A stretch of DNA of 37,089 nt from the NCBI GenBank assembly GCA_902766625.1, contig CACXEH010000128.1:1-37089 (forward strand). Direction: 5' to 3'. This stretch comes from an uncultured Bacteroidales bacterium. GTDB taxonomy: Bacteria > Bacteroidota > Bacteroidia > Bacteroidales > Bacteroidaceae. The notes under the pieces were generated by a model. That model saw nothing but the letters and a program-made list of their open reading frames with translations, was not told where the DNA came from and did not search any database. The position numbers and the translations under genes are program-made. Position 1 is the first letter of the stretch, and every line of letters begins with the position of its first letter. Shown here piece after piece: positions 9,208-17,403 of the stretch.

Positions 9208-11708
9208 CGCCATACATGGCTTTATTTATAATCAAAAGATCAATGAAAACATTAAACAACTCCATACGTCTCATCCAGACAGGCTTCAAGAGATTCATCC
9301 GTTGGTACAAGAGCCTATATCAGCACACACCGTGGTATAAAAAAGTGCTTGCGCTCTTCACTACATTTATTGTTCTCGTGACAGCATATGTCTTTGCCGT
9401 ATACTTTAACCTCTTCTGGCTATTCGGCAAGTCGCCTTCGATTCACAAAATAATGAATCCGGAGATAAGTGAAGCGTCCGAAATCTACACAGCCGACAGT
9501 GTCCTGATTGGCAAGTATTTCAGTGAAAACCGCTCGCCTGTCAAGTACGAAGAAGTTGCCCCTGTCTTTTTCACCACGCTGATAGATACTGAGGACGAGC
9601 GTTTCTACAGCCATCATGGCATAGATTTCCAAGGCGTCCTCGCCGCAATAAAGGACATGGCTAAAGGCAATGGCCGCGGAGCATCAACCATTACCCAGCA
9701 ACTGGTAAAAAACATGTTCCGCATCCGTACGCAATACTCCACCGGACTACTCGGCAAGATACCTGGTGTAAAAATCATCATCATGAAGAGCAAGGAGTGG
9801 ATTGATGCGGTCGGACTGGAGTTCCTGTACAGCAAGAAAGACATCCTTACGATGTATGTCAACACCGTGGACTTCGGTAGCAATGCCTATGGCATCAAGA
9901 CAGCCGCAAAAACTTATTTCAATACTACGCCCGACAAACTCAAAGTAGAGGAATGTGCCGTGTTGGTGGGATTGCTGAAAGCTACGACCTACTATAACCC
10001 TAAACTAAACTATGACAACAGCATAAAAAGGAGAAATGTCGTCCTCAGTAATCTCAGAGCGCACAACCATCTGAGCGAACAAGATTATCAAAAACTGTGT
10101 AAACTGCCGATAAACCTTAATTTTAAAGTTGAGAATGTCTATGAAGGGAAGTCTCTCTATTTCAGAGATTATCTGAGGACATATATCAAGAATGAACTGA
10201 ATCTGGATGCTGACGTCTACTCTGACGGATTGAAAATTTACACCACGCTCAACTCCAAGATGCAAGACTATGCAGAGAATGCTGTCAACAAACAGATGAG
10301 AATTATACAACAGCGATTCAACAGCCATTGGGGCAATGTCAACCCATGGCAGGACGAGAACCATATCGAAATCGCTCACTTCATTGAGGACATCGCCATG
10401 CGCTTGCCCGTATACAAATATCTGGAAAACAAGTATCACGGCAACAAGGATTCTATAGACTACTATCTGAACAAGCCTCATGAGGTGACGCTCTTCAGCT
10501 ATGACGGCCCTGTCAAACAGATCATGAGCACAATGGACTCTATCCGGTACATGGTCAAGTTTATGCACACTGGATTTGTCGCTATAGAGCCAGACACAAG
10601 GCATGTCAAGGCATGGGTTGGAGACATTGACTTTGATTCATGGAAATATGACAAAGTCACCGCCATGAGACAATCAGGCTCAACCTTCAAACTGTTTGTT
10701 TACACTGCAGCCATGAACAAAGGATTGACTCCATGTGACGAACGGGAAGACTCTTACATCGGTATTAAAGTCTTTGACAAGAACAAAAACAAAGAAGTGC
10801 TATGGGCACCGCACAATGCCAACGGTTACTTTACAGGCCGCAACATGAGTCTGCGCGCAGCCTTTGCCCAAAGCATCAACAGCATAGCCGTCAAGCTGGG
10901 ACAAGAAGTAGGTATCCCAAGCATTATTGAGACTGCACATAAAATGGGTGTCAACTCACCTCTGGACAACACCCCGTCGCTGGCTCTGGGGTCGTCAGAC
11001 GTCTCACTCCTTGAAATGGTCAACGGATATAGCACTGTCGTTGCCGACGGCAAATATCAAAATCCTCTGCTGGTACTGAAGATTATAGACCGCAACGGTA
11101 AAGTCATCTATGACGTCAAAAACTCACCTTCTCCCAAGCAGGCTATCCCCTACCGCAGCGCCTTCCTCATGCAAGAGATGCTCAAGGCTGGTATGAAAGA
11201 ACCCGGCGCGACGTCTATGGCGCTATGGTCATACGTACGTGAGTTTGACAGGACAACAGACTTCGGGGGAAAAACAGGTACGAGCAACAATCACTCTGAT
11301 GCATGGTACATCGGTGTCACTCCCGGACTGGTTGGCGGTGCATGGGTAGGCGGCGAATATCGTTGCATACACTTCCGCACCGGAGCATTAGGACAAGGCA
11401 GCAGGACCGCACTGCCTATCTGGGGCTATTTCATCCAGGACGTGTTAAAAGACAACACCCTGAAAGATAAATATCAACTTAAATTCAAGAAACCTCTTGA
11501 ACAGATTGATTACGACTGCTACAATTGTCCGCTCTACCAACCGCAAGCAGAGGAAGACTCACTCATTCTGGATTCTATTGAATATTTTGTAGATATCAAT
11601 GGTGACACCATCACGCGTCACATCATGAAACCTCAGGCTCCCGCTGAAGATACTCCTCCTGCAGAGGAAGAAGCGACAGGCCATAATACACAACAAACAA
11701 CCTTATAA
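9204..11708 (+). CDS. Class A penicillin-binding protein (PBP1A-type)
   Basis: This bifunctional peptidoglycan synthase is anchored in the inner membrane. It has a short basic cytoplasmic tail, one membrane segment at about 48-72 and then a GT51 glycosyltransferase domain with catalytic E130 (TEDERFYSHHG) and RGASTITQQLVKN. The transpeptidase domain has SxxK at S493-K496 (SGSTFK), SxN at 557-559 (SIN) and KTGT at 690-693. All motifs are intact in 834 residues. The C-terminus is acidic and proline-rich (PAEDTPPAEEEA). The start at 9204 overlaps the miaA stop; ATG 9243 (MKTLNNS) is a likely alternative giving 821 residues. It is the last gene of the plus-strand run, before a long inverted repeat and a bidirectional terminator. 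Confidence 0.93.
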   Translation: MTPYMALFIIKRSMKTLNNSIRLIQTGFKRFIRWYKSLYQHTPWYKKVLALFTTFIVLVTAYVFAVYFNLFWLFGKSPSIHKIMNPEISEASEIYTADSVLIGKYFSENRSPVKYEEVAPVFFTTLIDTEDERFYSHHGIDFQGVLAAIKDMAKGNGRGASTITQQLVKNMFRIRTQYSTGLLGKIPGVKIIIMKSKEWIDAVGLEFLYSKKDILTMYVNTVDFGSNAYGIKTAAKTYFNTTPDKLKVEECAVLVGLLKATTYYNPKLNYDNSIKRRNVVLSNLRAHNHLSEQDYQKLCKLPINLNFKVENVYEGKSLYFRDYLRTYIKNELNLDADVYSDGLKIYTTLNSKMQDYAENAVNKQMRIIQQRFNSHWGNVNPWQDENHIEIAHFIEDIAMRLPVYKYLENKYHGNKDSIDYYLNKPHEVTLFSYDGPVKQIMSTMDSIRYMVKFMHTGFVAIEPDTRHVKAWVGDIDFDSWKYDKVTAMRQSGSTFKLFVYTAAMNKGLTPCDEREDSYIGIKVFDKNKNKEVLWAPHNANGYFTGRNMSLRAAFAQSINSIAVKLGQEVGIPSIIETAHKMGVNSPLDNTPSLALGSSDVSLLEMVNGYSTVVADGKYQNPLLVLKIIDRNGKVIYDVKNSPSPKQAIPYRSAFLMQEMLKAGMKEPGATSMALWSYVREFDRTTDFGGKTGTSNNHSDAWYIGVTPGLVGGAWVGGEYRCIHFRTGALGQGSRTALPIWGYFIQDVLKDNTLKDKYQLKFKKPLEQIDYDCYNCPLYQPQAEEDSLILDSIEYFVDINGDTITRHIMKPQAPAEDTPPAEEEATGHNTQQTTL

Positions 11709-11717
11709 ACAGAGTTC

Positions 11718-11775
11718 AAGGACAATGCCCCACGCTCACGGGCATCAATACACCTCGTCATAAGGCATTGTCCTT
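11718..11775 (+). repeat. 12-bp perfect inverted repeat just after the PBP gene
   Basis: AAGGACAATGCC at 11718-11729 pairs with GGCATTGTCCTT at 11764-11775, giving a 12-bp stem with a 34-base loop. It begins 10 bp after the PBP stop. There is no T-run behind it, so it is not a classical intrinsic terminator. It may fold at the 3' end of the transcript to protect it or slow RNA polymerase. Confidence 0.7.
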
Positions 11776-11780
11776 CGCGA

Positions 11781-11885
11781 ATAAATCTCTGTTCCAGCCT
11801 ATGGAACAAAAGTCCCGCCAGGTGGAATGTACGTTCCGTCACATGGAATGTAAATTCCACGTGACGGAACAGCGTAGTTATCAGC
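11781..11885. repeat. Array A of the 21-bp palindromic repeat
   Basis: Five units start at 11781, 11802, 11823, 11844 and 11865, exactly 21 bp apart. The best copy is TGGAATGTAAATTCCA at 11844-11859; the others are degenerate (TGGAACAAAAGTCCCG, TGGAATGTACGTTCCG). The first has only the right half (GTTCCA at 11791) and the last only the left half (CGGAAC). Bases 11833-11870 form a near-perfect 38-bp palindrome with one mismatched pair. The array lies between the convergent PBP and TPR genes. Confidence 0.8.
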
Positions 11886-12000
11886 AAGCTGCATCTGATG
11901 ATACAAGCTTACTGATGCGCAGTTATTCTGAAGGTTGAAAGACGATAAGACAGAATCCTACCCCGTATACAGGTACACTGAAAGCGTAATATAGGGTACA

Positions 12001-12034
12001 AAAAAAGGCTCTCTTTTTCAAGAGAGCCTTTTTT
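12001..12034. terminator. Bidirectional intrinsic terminator
   Basis: GGCTCTCTT (12007-12015) pairs with AAGAGAGCC (12020-12028) around a four-base loop, flanked by six A on the left and six T on the right. It therefore works on both strands. It ends the plus-strand run from prfA to the PBP and the minus-strand gyrA-TPR unit, 16 bp after the TPR stop. Confidence 0.92.
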
Positions 12035-12049
12035 ATGTGATTAAAACGT

Positions 12050-13417
12050 TTATTCCGTCGGAGTTGTTATCTGGATATTATGATTTGCTATGAACTCTTC
12101 AGGTGTAAGCTGGCCTTCAATAATCTTCTTCACCTCAGCCTCACGCTTAACCATCTCTTCTTTCTGTGCACCGTCTTGGAGGTTATAGTACACTGTCTGC
12201 AAGTTGTAACCCCACAGAGCTATTTTATCCGGAGCAAGAACCATAGTGTTCTCGAAATAAGGTAAGGCTTTACGATAATAACCACGAGCCTTTGCCATAT
12301 CCTCATTGTATTTCTTTACATTTGTACGGTCCTGGACAAGCTGGTCCTTAATGCTCATCAACTCATTGACATAAGTACAGCCTAAGTTAAATTGTGCGAA
12401 ATAGAATTTCGGGTCTATCTCCAAAGCCTTCTTGAAATCAGCACGTGCCTCAGCGTATTTCTTCAGGGTATTCATATACACACAACCGCGTGTATACCAA
12501 GAAATTCTGCTGTTAGGACTCTTTGTTATCAACTCGTTCGCCATTTCTTCTGCTTCCTTGGACATCTTATGATCATCATAATATTTTAGCAGATTCTGGC
12601 AGTTAGCAACATTGTTGGGCATGTCATGGATGGCCTGCTTTACAGTCTCAACCCATTTAGCAGTATCACCTTTCTCCAGGAAAGCACCCAGCTTCATGAC
12701 ATAGCCGTCACGGAGTGAAGAAGAGTCAGCAATGGCGAAATCAACATATTTCAGAACATTGTCCCAATCCTTATTTTCGTAATACAGCATTGCGGTATAA
12801 TAACCTATACGATTATAGAATTTCTTATCCTTTTTATAGATTTTTTGGGACTCTTCAGGGGTAAACACAGCGCTCTTAGGTAAATCCATTGCCTTTTTGA
12901 AATACTCCAATGCACCTTGCTGGTCTTTCCGGGCATTCTTGAAGCCTGCGCAATAACTGTAGTATTGCAACATACCCTTGATACGTTCTTTGTTACCAGA
13001 GTATTTGACCAGTGAGGAATTCTCAAATTTGTTAAGATACTTAACCTTCACCCTACCCTTTGAGTCAGGTGTTTGGTCTATCTCATTACTCTTCAGGAAA
13101 GCCTCAATAGCATCGTCAGTAGCCTGAATAAACAATGCTGTATCACACGCTCCGGAATGCAGTTTCTCTATCTCCGCATTAACCATACGGGCATTGATTT
13201 CTCCCAGCAAATGATAAGCCAAGGCTTTCTTCTTTGTTTTGGGATTAGCCAGACATTCTTTTATGACAGCAATGGCCTCTTTGAATTTTTCCTCATTATT
13301 AGGCGTTTCTTTACTGCCTTCTTCCATTAACTCCTCTGCCTTAAATATCTTCATATCTTGAGCATAGGACACTGAAGCTATCATTAAAGCCACCAGTGAG
13401 AAAAGTATTTTTTTCAT
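12050..13417 (-). CDS. Secreted or periplasmic tetratricopeptide-repeat protein
   Basis: The 455-residue protein has a signal peptide MKKILFSLVALMIASVSYA and is otherwise helical with TPR-like repeats. The clearest lies at about 313-350 (YTRGCVYMN, ARADFKKALEIDPKFYFAQFNLG), with others around 60-90, 160-190 and near the C-terminus (ARGYYRKALPYFENTMVLAP). TPRs bind proteins, so it is probably an exported scaffold; the partner is unknown. The frame is open to 13471, but ATG 13417 gives the signal peptide directly and lies 44 bp after a -7 box. It follows gyrA on the same strand with 63 bp between, so it may be transcribed both with gyrA and alone. Confidence 0.88.
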   Translation of the reverse strand: MKKILFSLVALMIASVSYAQDMKIFKAEELMEEGSKETPNNEEKFKEAIAVIKECLANPKTKKKALAYHLLGEINARMVNAEIEKLHSGACDTALFIQATDDAIEAFLKSNEIDQTPDSKGRVKVKYLNKFENSSLVKYSGNKERIKGMLQYYSYCAGFKNARKDQQGALEYFKKAMDLPKSAVFTPEESQKIYKKDKKFYNRIGYYTAMLYYENKDWDNVLKYVDFAIADSSSLRDGYVMKLGAFLEKGDTAKWVETVKQAIHDMPNNVANCQNLLKYYDDHKMSKEAEEMANELITKSPNSRISWYTRGCVYMNTLKKYAEARADFKKALEIDPKFYFAQFNLGCTYVNELMSIKDQLVQDRTNVKKYNEDMAKARGYYRKALPYFENTMVLAPDKIALWGYNLQTVYYNLQDGAQKEEMVKREAEVKKIIEGQLTPEEFIANHNIQITTPTE

Positions 13418-13460
13418 TTCACTCAAAATTTTGTTAGTTGTTACTTTAATTATTACGCTA

Positions 13461-13468
13461 CAAATATA
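13461..13468 (-). promoter_or_regulatory. Possible -7 promoter box of the TPR gene
   Basis: On the minus strand TATATTTG matches TAnnTTTG and lies in the gap between gyrA and the TPR gene. No clear -33 TTTG is seen. Transcription would begin about 35 bases before the ATG at 13417. Confidence 0.35.
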
Positions 13469-13480
13469 CAAGTTTTTAGT

Positions 13481-15991
13481 TTATTCTGTAGTGTTTTCAA
13501 TATTTTCTGCATTTTCCTCCTCTACGGATTCCTCTTCAGGTTCTTCGTGAATGACGCTGCAGACACTGCTGATTTCATCATTACGCTTCATGATGTCAAT
13601 CAATTTCACGCCTTGCGTAGCACGACCCATAACGCGAATATCAGCGATACTCGTGCGAATAGCCGTACCACTCTTATTGATAATCATGAGATCGCGCTCG
13701 TCAATGGCATTGACAATTGCCACTAAGTCACCCGTCTTCTCCGTGATGTTCAATGTCTTTACGCCTTTGCCGCCACGATTGGTTATGCGATAATCTTCTA
13801 CGGCACTACGTTTGCCGTATCCTTTCTCACTGACAACCAAAACAGTGTCTTTTTGCAAGTCGTATACGCAGACCATTCCAACAACCTCGTCATTTTTACT
13901 GTCCAATGTAATACCTCTCACACCTGTAGCTGTGCGACCCATTGTGCGGACAGTGCTTTCATTGAACCGGATAGCGCGACCTTTTCTGTTGGCTATAATG
14001 AGTTCATTGCTGCCATTGGTCAACACTACATCAACAACAGAATCATCTTCACGGATATTAATAGCTATCACACCATTGGAGCGTGGACGGGAATAATCTT
14101 TCAGGCTGGTTTTCTTGATAATACCGTTCTTCGTGCAGAATACAACATTATGAGTTGCACAGAACTCCGGGTCTGCCAGTTTACGAATATTCAAGCAAAC
14201 ACTTACCGCATCATCTGAGTCCAAATTCAAAACATTTTGAATGGCACGGCCTTTTGTGTTGCGCGCACCTTCAGGGATGTCATATACCTTCAGCCAATAA
14301 CAACGGCCTTTCTTGGTAAAGAACAACATTGTGTTGTGCATCTCCGCAGGATAGATATTCTCAATGAAATCCTGATCACGCGTACTGCTTAACTTGCTGC
14401 CGACTCCACCTCTGCCTTGCGCGCGGAACTCAGCAAGTGGCGTGCGTTTGATATAGCCGGCATGACTCAGAGTAATCACTACTGGATCATTTGCATAGAA
14501 GTCCTCTGGATTAAAATCATCACCGCCGCCGGGAATAATCTCACTACGACGTTCATCTGACCACTTGTTCTTCACTTCCAGCAATTCTTCTTCAATGACT
14601 TGCTTGCAAACATCATCATCATTCAATATCTGATTGTACCAGTCTATCTTTCTCTGCAACTCATTGTATTCATCGTGCAGTTTATCCTGCATCAGGCCCG
14701 TCAACTGGCTCAGGCGCATATCAACTATCGCCTTCGCCTGCACCTCGTCAAACTCAAAGCGCTTCATCAATGCCTCTTGCGCTGACTGGGGTGTCTTAGA
14801 TGCACGAATCATATGCACAACCTCGTCAATGTTGTCACTGGCAACAATCAAAGCGTCCAAGATGTGCTGTCTGTCCTGTGCTTTCTTCAAATCGAACTTC
14901 GTGCGGCGAATCACCACTTCATGACGATGTACTATGAAATTACTGATACAATCTTTTAATGTCAGCAGTTTAGGACGTCCGTGAACCAATGCAATGCAAT
15001 TGACACTGAAACTTGACTGCAATGCCGTCATCTTAAACAATTTGTTCAGAACAACATTAGCGTTTGCATCACGCTTCACGTCAATCACGATGCGCATTCC
15101 CTCACGGTCAGACTCGTCATTAACATTACTGATTCCCTCAATACGCTTTTCAACCACCAAGTGAGCAATATCCTTAATCAGTTCTGCCTTGTTGACACCA
15201 TAAGGTATTTCGCTTACTATAATAGCCTGATGCCCTGAAGGCGTTTCTTCTATCTCCGCACGAGAGCGCAATATGATGCGGCCACGACCTGTCTCATACG
15301 CCTCTTTTACACCATGCAAACCATATATATAAGCTCCAGTCGGGAAATCAGGTGCCTTGACATAACGCATCAAACCCTCGACATCGATATCATTGTCATG
15401 CAGATAAGCAATGCTGGCATCTATCACTTCACCGAGGTTATGTGTAGGTATGTTAGTTGCCATACCGACCGCTATACCACTGCCACCGTTAACGAGCAGG
15501 TTGGGTATTCTCGTCGGCAAGACACTTGGTTCGAGCTCATCATTAGAGAAGTTCGGTACCATGTCAACAGTGTCTTTTTCTATATCCTGCATCATCGCCT
15601 CGCCGAGCAATGTCAGGCGGGCTTCCGTATAACGCATAGCCGCAGGTGAATCGCCGTCAACACTGCCAAAGTTTCCCTGACCGTCCACTAAAGTGTAACG
15701 CAAAGACCAGTCTTGCGCCATTCGTACCAACGCACCGTAAACAGAAGAGTCGCCATGAGGATGATACTTACCGAGTACCTCACCGACAATACGCGCACTC
15801 TTTTTATATGGCTGACTATGAACATTGTTCAGCCTCATCATTCCATAGAGGATACGACGATGCACAGGCTTAAATCCGTCACGCACATCGGGCAAGGCAC
15901 GTGCCACGATAACGGACATTGAATAGTCAATATAGGCGGTTTTCATTTCCTCGCCTAAATCAACCTTGATAATTTTATCTTCTAATGCCAT
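13481..15991 (-). CDS. gyrA: DNA gyrase subunit A
   Basis: GyrA is the DNA-cleaving subunit of gyrase, which adds negative supercoils with GyrB. The 836-residue protein has the breakage-reunion domain with catalytic Y121 (MRYTEARL), then a C-terminal beta-pinwheel bearing a GyrA-box-like QGRGGVG ([15 protein letters not shown]). That box favours GyrA over ParC. An acidic tail ends it ([17 protein letters not shown]). In the quinolone region [16 protein letters not shown]82 matches the drug-sensitive serine (E. coli S83), while G86 stands where E. coli has D87. Its promoter lies at 16024-16055. The TPR gene follows on the same strand. Confidence 0.97.
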   Translation of the reverse strand: MALEDKIIKVDLGEEMKTAYIDYSMSVIVARALPDVRDGFKPVHRRILYGMMRLNNVHSQPYKKSARIVGEVLGKYHPHGDSSVYGALVRMAQDWSLRYTLVDGQGNFGSVDGDSPAAMRYTEARLTLLGEAMMQDIEKDTVDMVPNFSNDELEPSVLPTRIPNLLVNGGSGIAVGMATNIPTHNLGEVIDASIAYLHDNDIDVEGLMRYVKAPDFPTGAYIYGLHGVKEAYETGRGRIILRSRAEIEETPSGHQAIIVSEIPYGVNKAELIKDIAHLVVEKRIEGISNVNDESDREGMRIVIDVKRDANANVVLNKLFKMTALQSSFSVNCIALVHGRPKLLTLKDCISNFIVHRHEVVIRRTKFDLKKAQDRQHILDALIVASDNIDEVVHMIRASKTPQSAQEALMKRFEFDEVQAKAIVDMRLSQLTGLMQDKLHDEYNELQRKIDWYNQILNDDDVCKQVIEEELLEVKNKWSDERRSEIIPGGGDDFNPEDFYANDPVVITLSHAGYIKRTPLAEFRAQGRGGVGSKLSSTRDQDFIENIYPAEMHNTMLFFTKKGRCYWLKVYDIPEGARNTKGRAIQNVLNLDSDDAVSVCLNIRKLADPEFCATHNVVFCTKNGIIKKTSLKDYSRPRSNGVIAINIREDDSVVDVVLTNGSNELIIANRKGRAIRFNESTVRTMGRTATGVRGITLDSKNDEVVGMVCVYDLQKDTVLVVSEKGYGKRSAVEDYRITNRGGKGVKTLNITEKTGDLVAIVNAIDERDLMIINKSGTAIRTSIADIRVMGRATQGVKLIDIMKRNDEISSVCSVIHEEPEEESVEEENAENIENTTE

Positions 15992-16023
15992 TCTTTGTGA
16001 AATTACTATGTTTTAATTTTACT

Positions 16024-16055
16024 CAAAGTTACCACTTTAGATTGAATTATGCAAC
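16024..16055 (-). promoter_or_regulatory. Promoter of gyrA
   Basis: On the minus strand TAACTTTG (16024-16031) fits TAnnTTTG, and GTTG (16052-16055) lies 20 bp upstream in place of TTTG. Predicted transcription starts near 16017, about 26 bases before the gyrA ATG. Confidence 0.6.
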
Positions 16056-16203
16056 CTAAAACCGCCAGATTTTTTCCACGATTCCCGTTTTTTAGTTATT
16101 TTTAAGCCTTTTCAGCCTTTCCGGCTCACTTACCGACAGGGGGTCGGCATCAAACATACGAACTGTTATACAGCAAAAAAGCCAGCCGGCGATGAACCCA
16201 CAA

Positions 16204-16256
16204 ACTTACACTTGTGATAACAAAGACTTACACCGGCACACGTGTCCCGGCGTAAG
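16204..16256. repeat. 30-bp near-perfect palindrome with a 22-bp direct repeat
   Basis: ACTTACAC is repeated at 16204-16211 and 16226-16233, 22 bp apart. The second copy opens a palindrome at 16227-16256: CTTACACCGG pairs with CCGGCGTAAG with one mismatch, and ACACGTGT lies at its centre. It lies 26 bp after the stop of the minus-strand gene at 16282. On that strand TCTTTGTT follows the stem, so it may double as a terminator. Confidence 0.6.
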
Positions 16257-16281
16257 GGCGAATTGACAAGCCGTCTGTGTT

Positions 16282-17385
16282 TTATTGGAAATAGAGTGTA
16301 TAAAGACAGCCGTCGGCAGAAGGGAAGATAATCTGTCCTTTATACTTCATACATGCATAAGGCTCCATGTCTATACCTGAAGCAGCGAGGGGCACTTCGC
16401 TAAGTGTCTTTTGGTTGTCAATGTCTATGACGTAAAGTCTGGGCTCGCCCGCAGCACTGAGTGTCAGGTATAATTTTGACGAGTTGATAAACATACCGTT
16501 GATTTCCTTGTTCTGGAGAAATGCTCCTGTAAGGTCTTTCACGATGAAGAACTTTGACGGATTGCCCAATGTCACCTCTGTTTTAGACAAATCGGCAGGA
16601 GCGAATCTTGACACGCGTACTTGAGCGGCATCACTCGTATTATAAGAACACACTATGAAATCACCCGTCAGAGGATCAACTGTCAGCCTGCATTCATACA
16701 AGCCGTTGGATGACGTGGTTGCCGGCAACAATATGGTCTGTACTGGCTGCACTGTAAAAGATATCACGGCAAGACCTTTGGAGTCCAACTGAGGTATTAT
16801 ACGCAGGACACTCACAATGAACTGTCCGTCAGTGTTGGCGCGCTGGCTGACATACAACAGCGGGAATACGTCGGCATCGTCATATTTAAGTTTACCGAAA
16901 GCCGCATGACTGCAGCTGTAGATTGCCTGTCCAGAGGCATCAGTTTCTGTATGCGAAGTAAGGCTGCATGTGCTTACAAGTTTTTTTGATCTCAGGTCGT
17001 ACAGACTGATAGCTGACAGTTTTTCCTGAATAAAAAAGACGCAACCGTTATATACCGCCGAGCTTTTAGCCAGCGGCAAAGAGGAATGTGTCTTTCCTAT
17101 TCCGAATTCATTTGCCAATCCTATTTTAGTTCCGGCGTAGTCATATGCCTTTAATTTCGCCGGGATTTTGCCAATCTCCACATCGGTATACACATAAACC
17201 GTGTCGGAGTGAAACATGGACTCCTTCAGGGTATCCACATCTGCTATGGTTACAGAGTCTAAATTGGACGTTGAGAACCCAATGCGGGATTTGTTAGTTT
17301 TTCTAATAAGGAAGGCTCTCTGGGCACTTATATAGCATGTGTCGGCAATAAGGAGCAATGCAATTATTGATAGTATTTTTTTCAT
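16282..17385 (-). CDS. Secreted protein of unknown function, paralogue of the preceding gene
   Basis: The 367-residue protein has a signal peptide (MKKILSIIALLLIADTCYISA) and no lipobox. A short motif, SNLDSVTI at about 39-46, resembles the IDSIxF hairpin seen after the signal peptide of many Bacteroidota exported proteins. The rest is beta-rich with repeating strands (YVSQRANTDGQFIVSVLRI, LTVDPLTGDFIVCSYN, LYVIDIDNQKTLSEV), compatible with a beta-propeller. It is homologous along its length to the gene just before it: ADVFPLLYVSQRA against SDPFPLLYISQRA, and EPYACMKYKGQIIF against EPEGFFRYGNDIMM. I do not recognise a named family. It follows that gene by 18 bp and should share its promoter. 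Confidence 0.75.
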   Translation of the reverse strand: MKKILSIIALLLIADTCYISAQRAFLIRKTNKSRIGFSTSNLDSVTIADVDTLKESMFHSDTVYVYTDVEIGKIPAKLKAYDYAGTKIGLANEFGIGKTHSSLPLAKSSAVYNGCVFFIQEKLSAISLYDLRSKKLVSTCSLTSHTETDASGQAIYSCSHAAFGKLKYDDADVFPLLYVSQRANTDGQFIVSVLRIIPQLDSKGLAVISFTVQPVQTILLPATTSSNGLYECRLTVDPLTGDFIVCSYNTSDAAQVRVSRFAPADLSKTEVTLGNPSKFFIVKDLTGAFLQNKEINGMFINSSKLYLTLSAAGEPRLYVIDIDNQKTLSEVPLAASGIDMEPYACMKYKGQIIFPSADGCLYTLYFQ

Positions 17386-17403
17386 ATCTGCAATTTTTTC
17401 ATC

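Larger units (their letters stand above)
11709..12049. other. Convergent intergenic region between the PBP and TPR genes
   Basis: The 341 bp between the convergent genes hold a 12-bp inverted repeat (11718-11775), array A of the 21-bp repeat (11781-11885) and a bidirectional terminator (12001-12034). The remaining bases, 11886-12000, show no gene or motif that I recognise. Confidence 0.8.
15992..16281. other. Intergenic region upstream of gyrA
   Basis: These 290 bp hold the gyrA promoter (16024-16055), a small hairpin CCGAC/GTCGG at 16133-16147, the element GCCGGCTGGCTTTTTT on the minus strand (a weak terminator candidate near 16176-16191) and the palindrome at 16204-16256. No gene is seen. 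Confidence 0.6.

Noticed and set aside
11781..11885. CRISPR array
   Set aside because: The period is only 21 bp, there are no unique 30-bp spacers, units are degenerate and no cas gene is present.
11633..11887. 84-codon minus-strand frame over the PBP tail and array A
   Set aside because: It overlaps the PBP C-terminus and the repeat array, with no protein-like composition or start context.
13481..15991. ParC (topoisomerase IV subunit A) instead of GyrA
   Set aside because: A GyrA-box-like QGRGGVG and a full C-terminal pinwheel with an acidic tail favour GyrA.
16176..16191. Terminator at GCCGGCTGGCTTTTTT on the minus strand
   Set aside because: The stem that can be drawn is only three base pairs, so it was not listed as a feature by itself.
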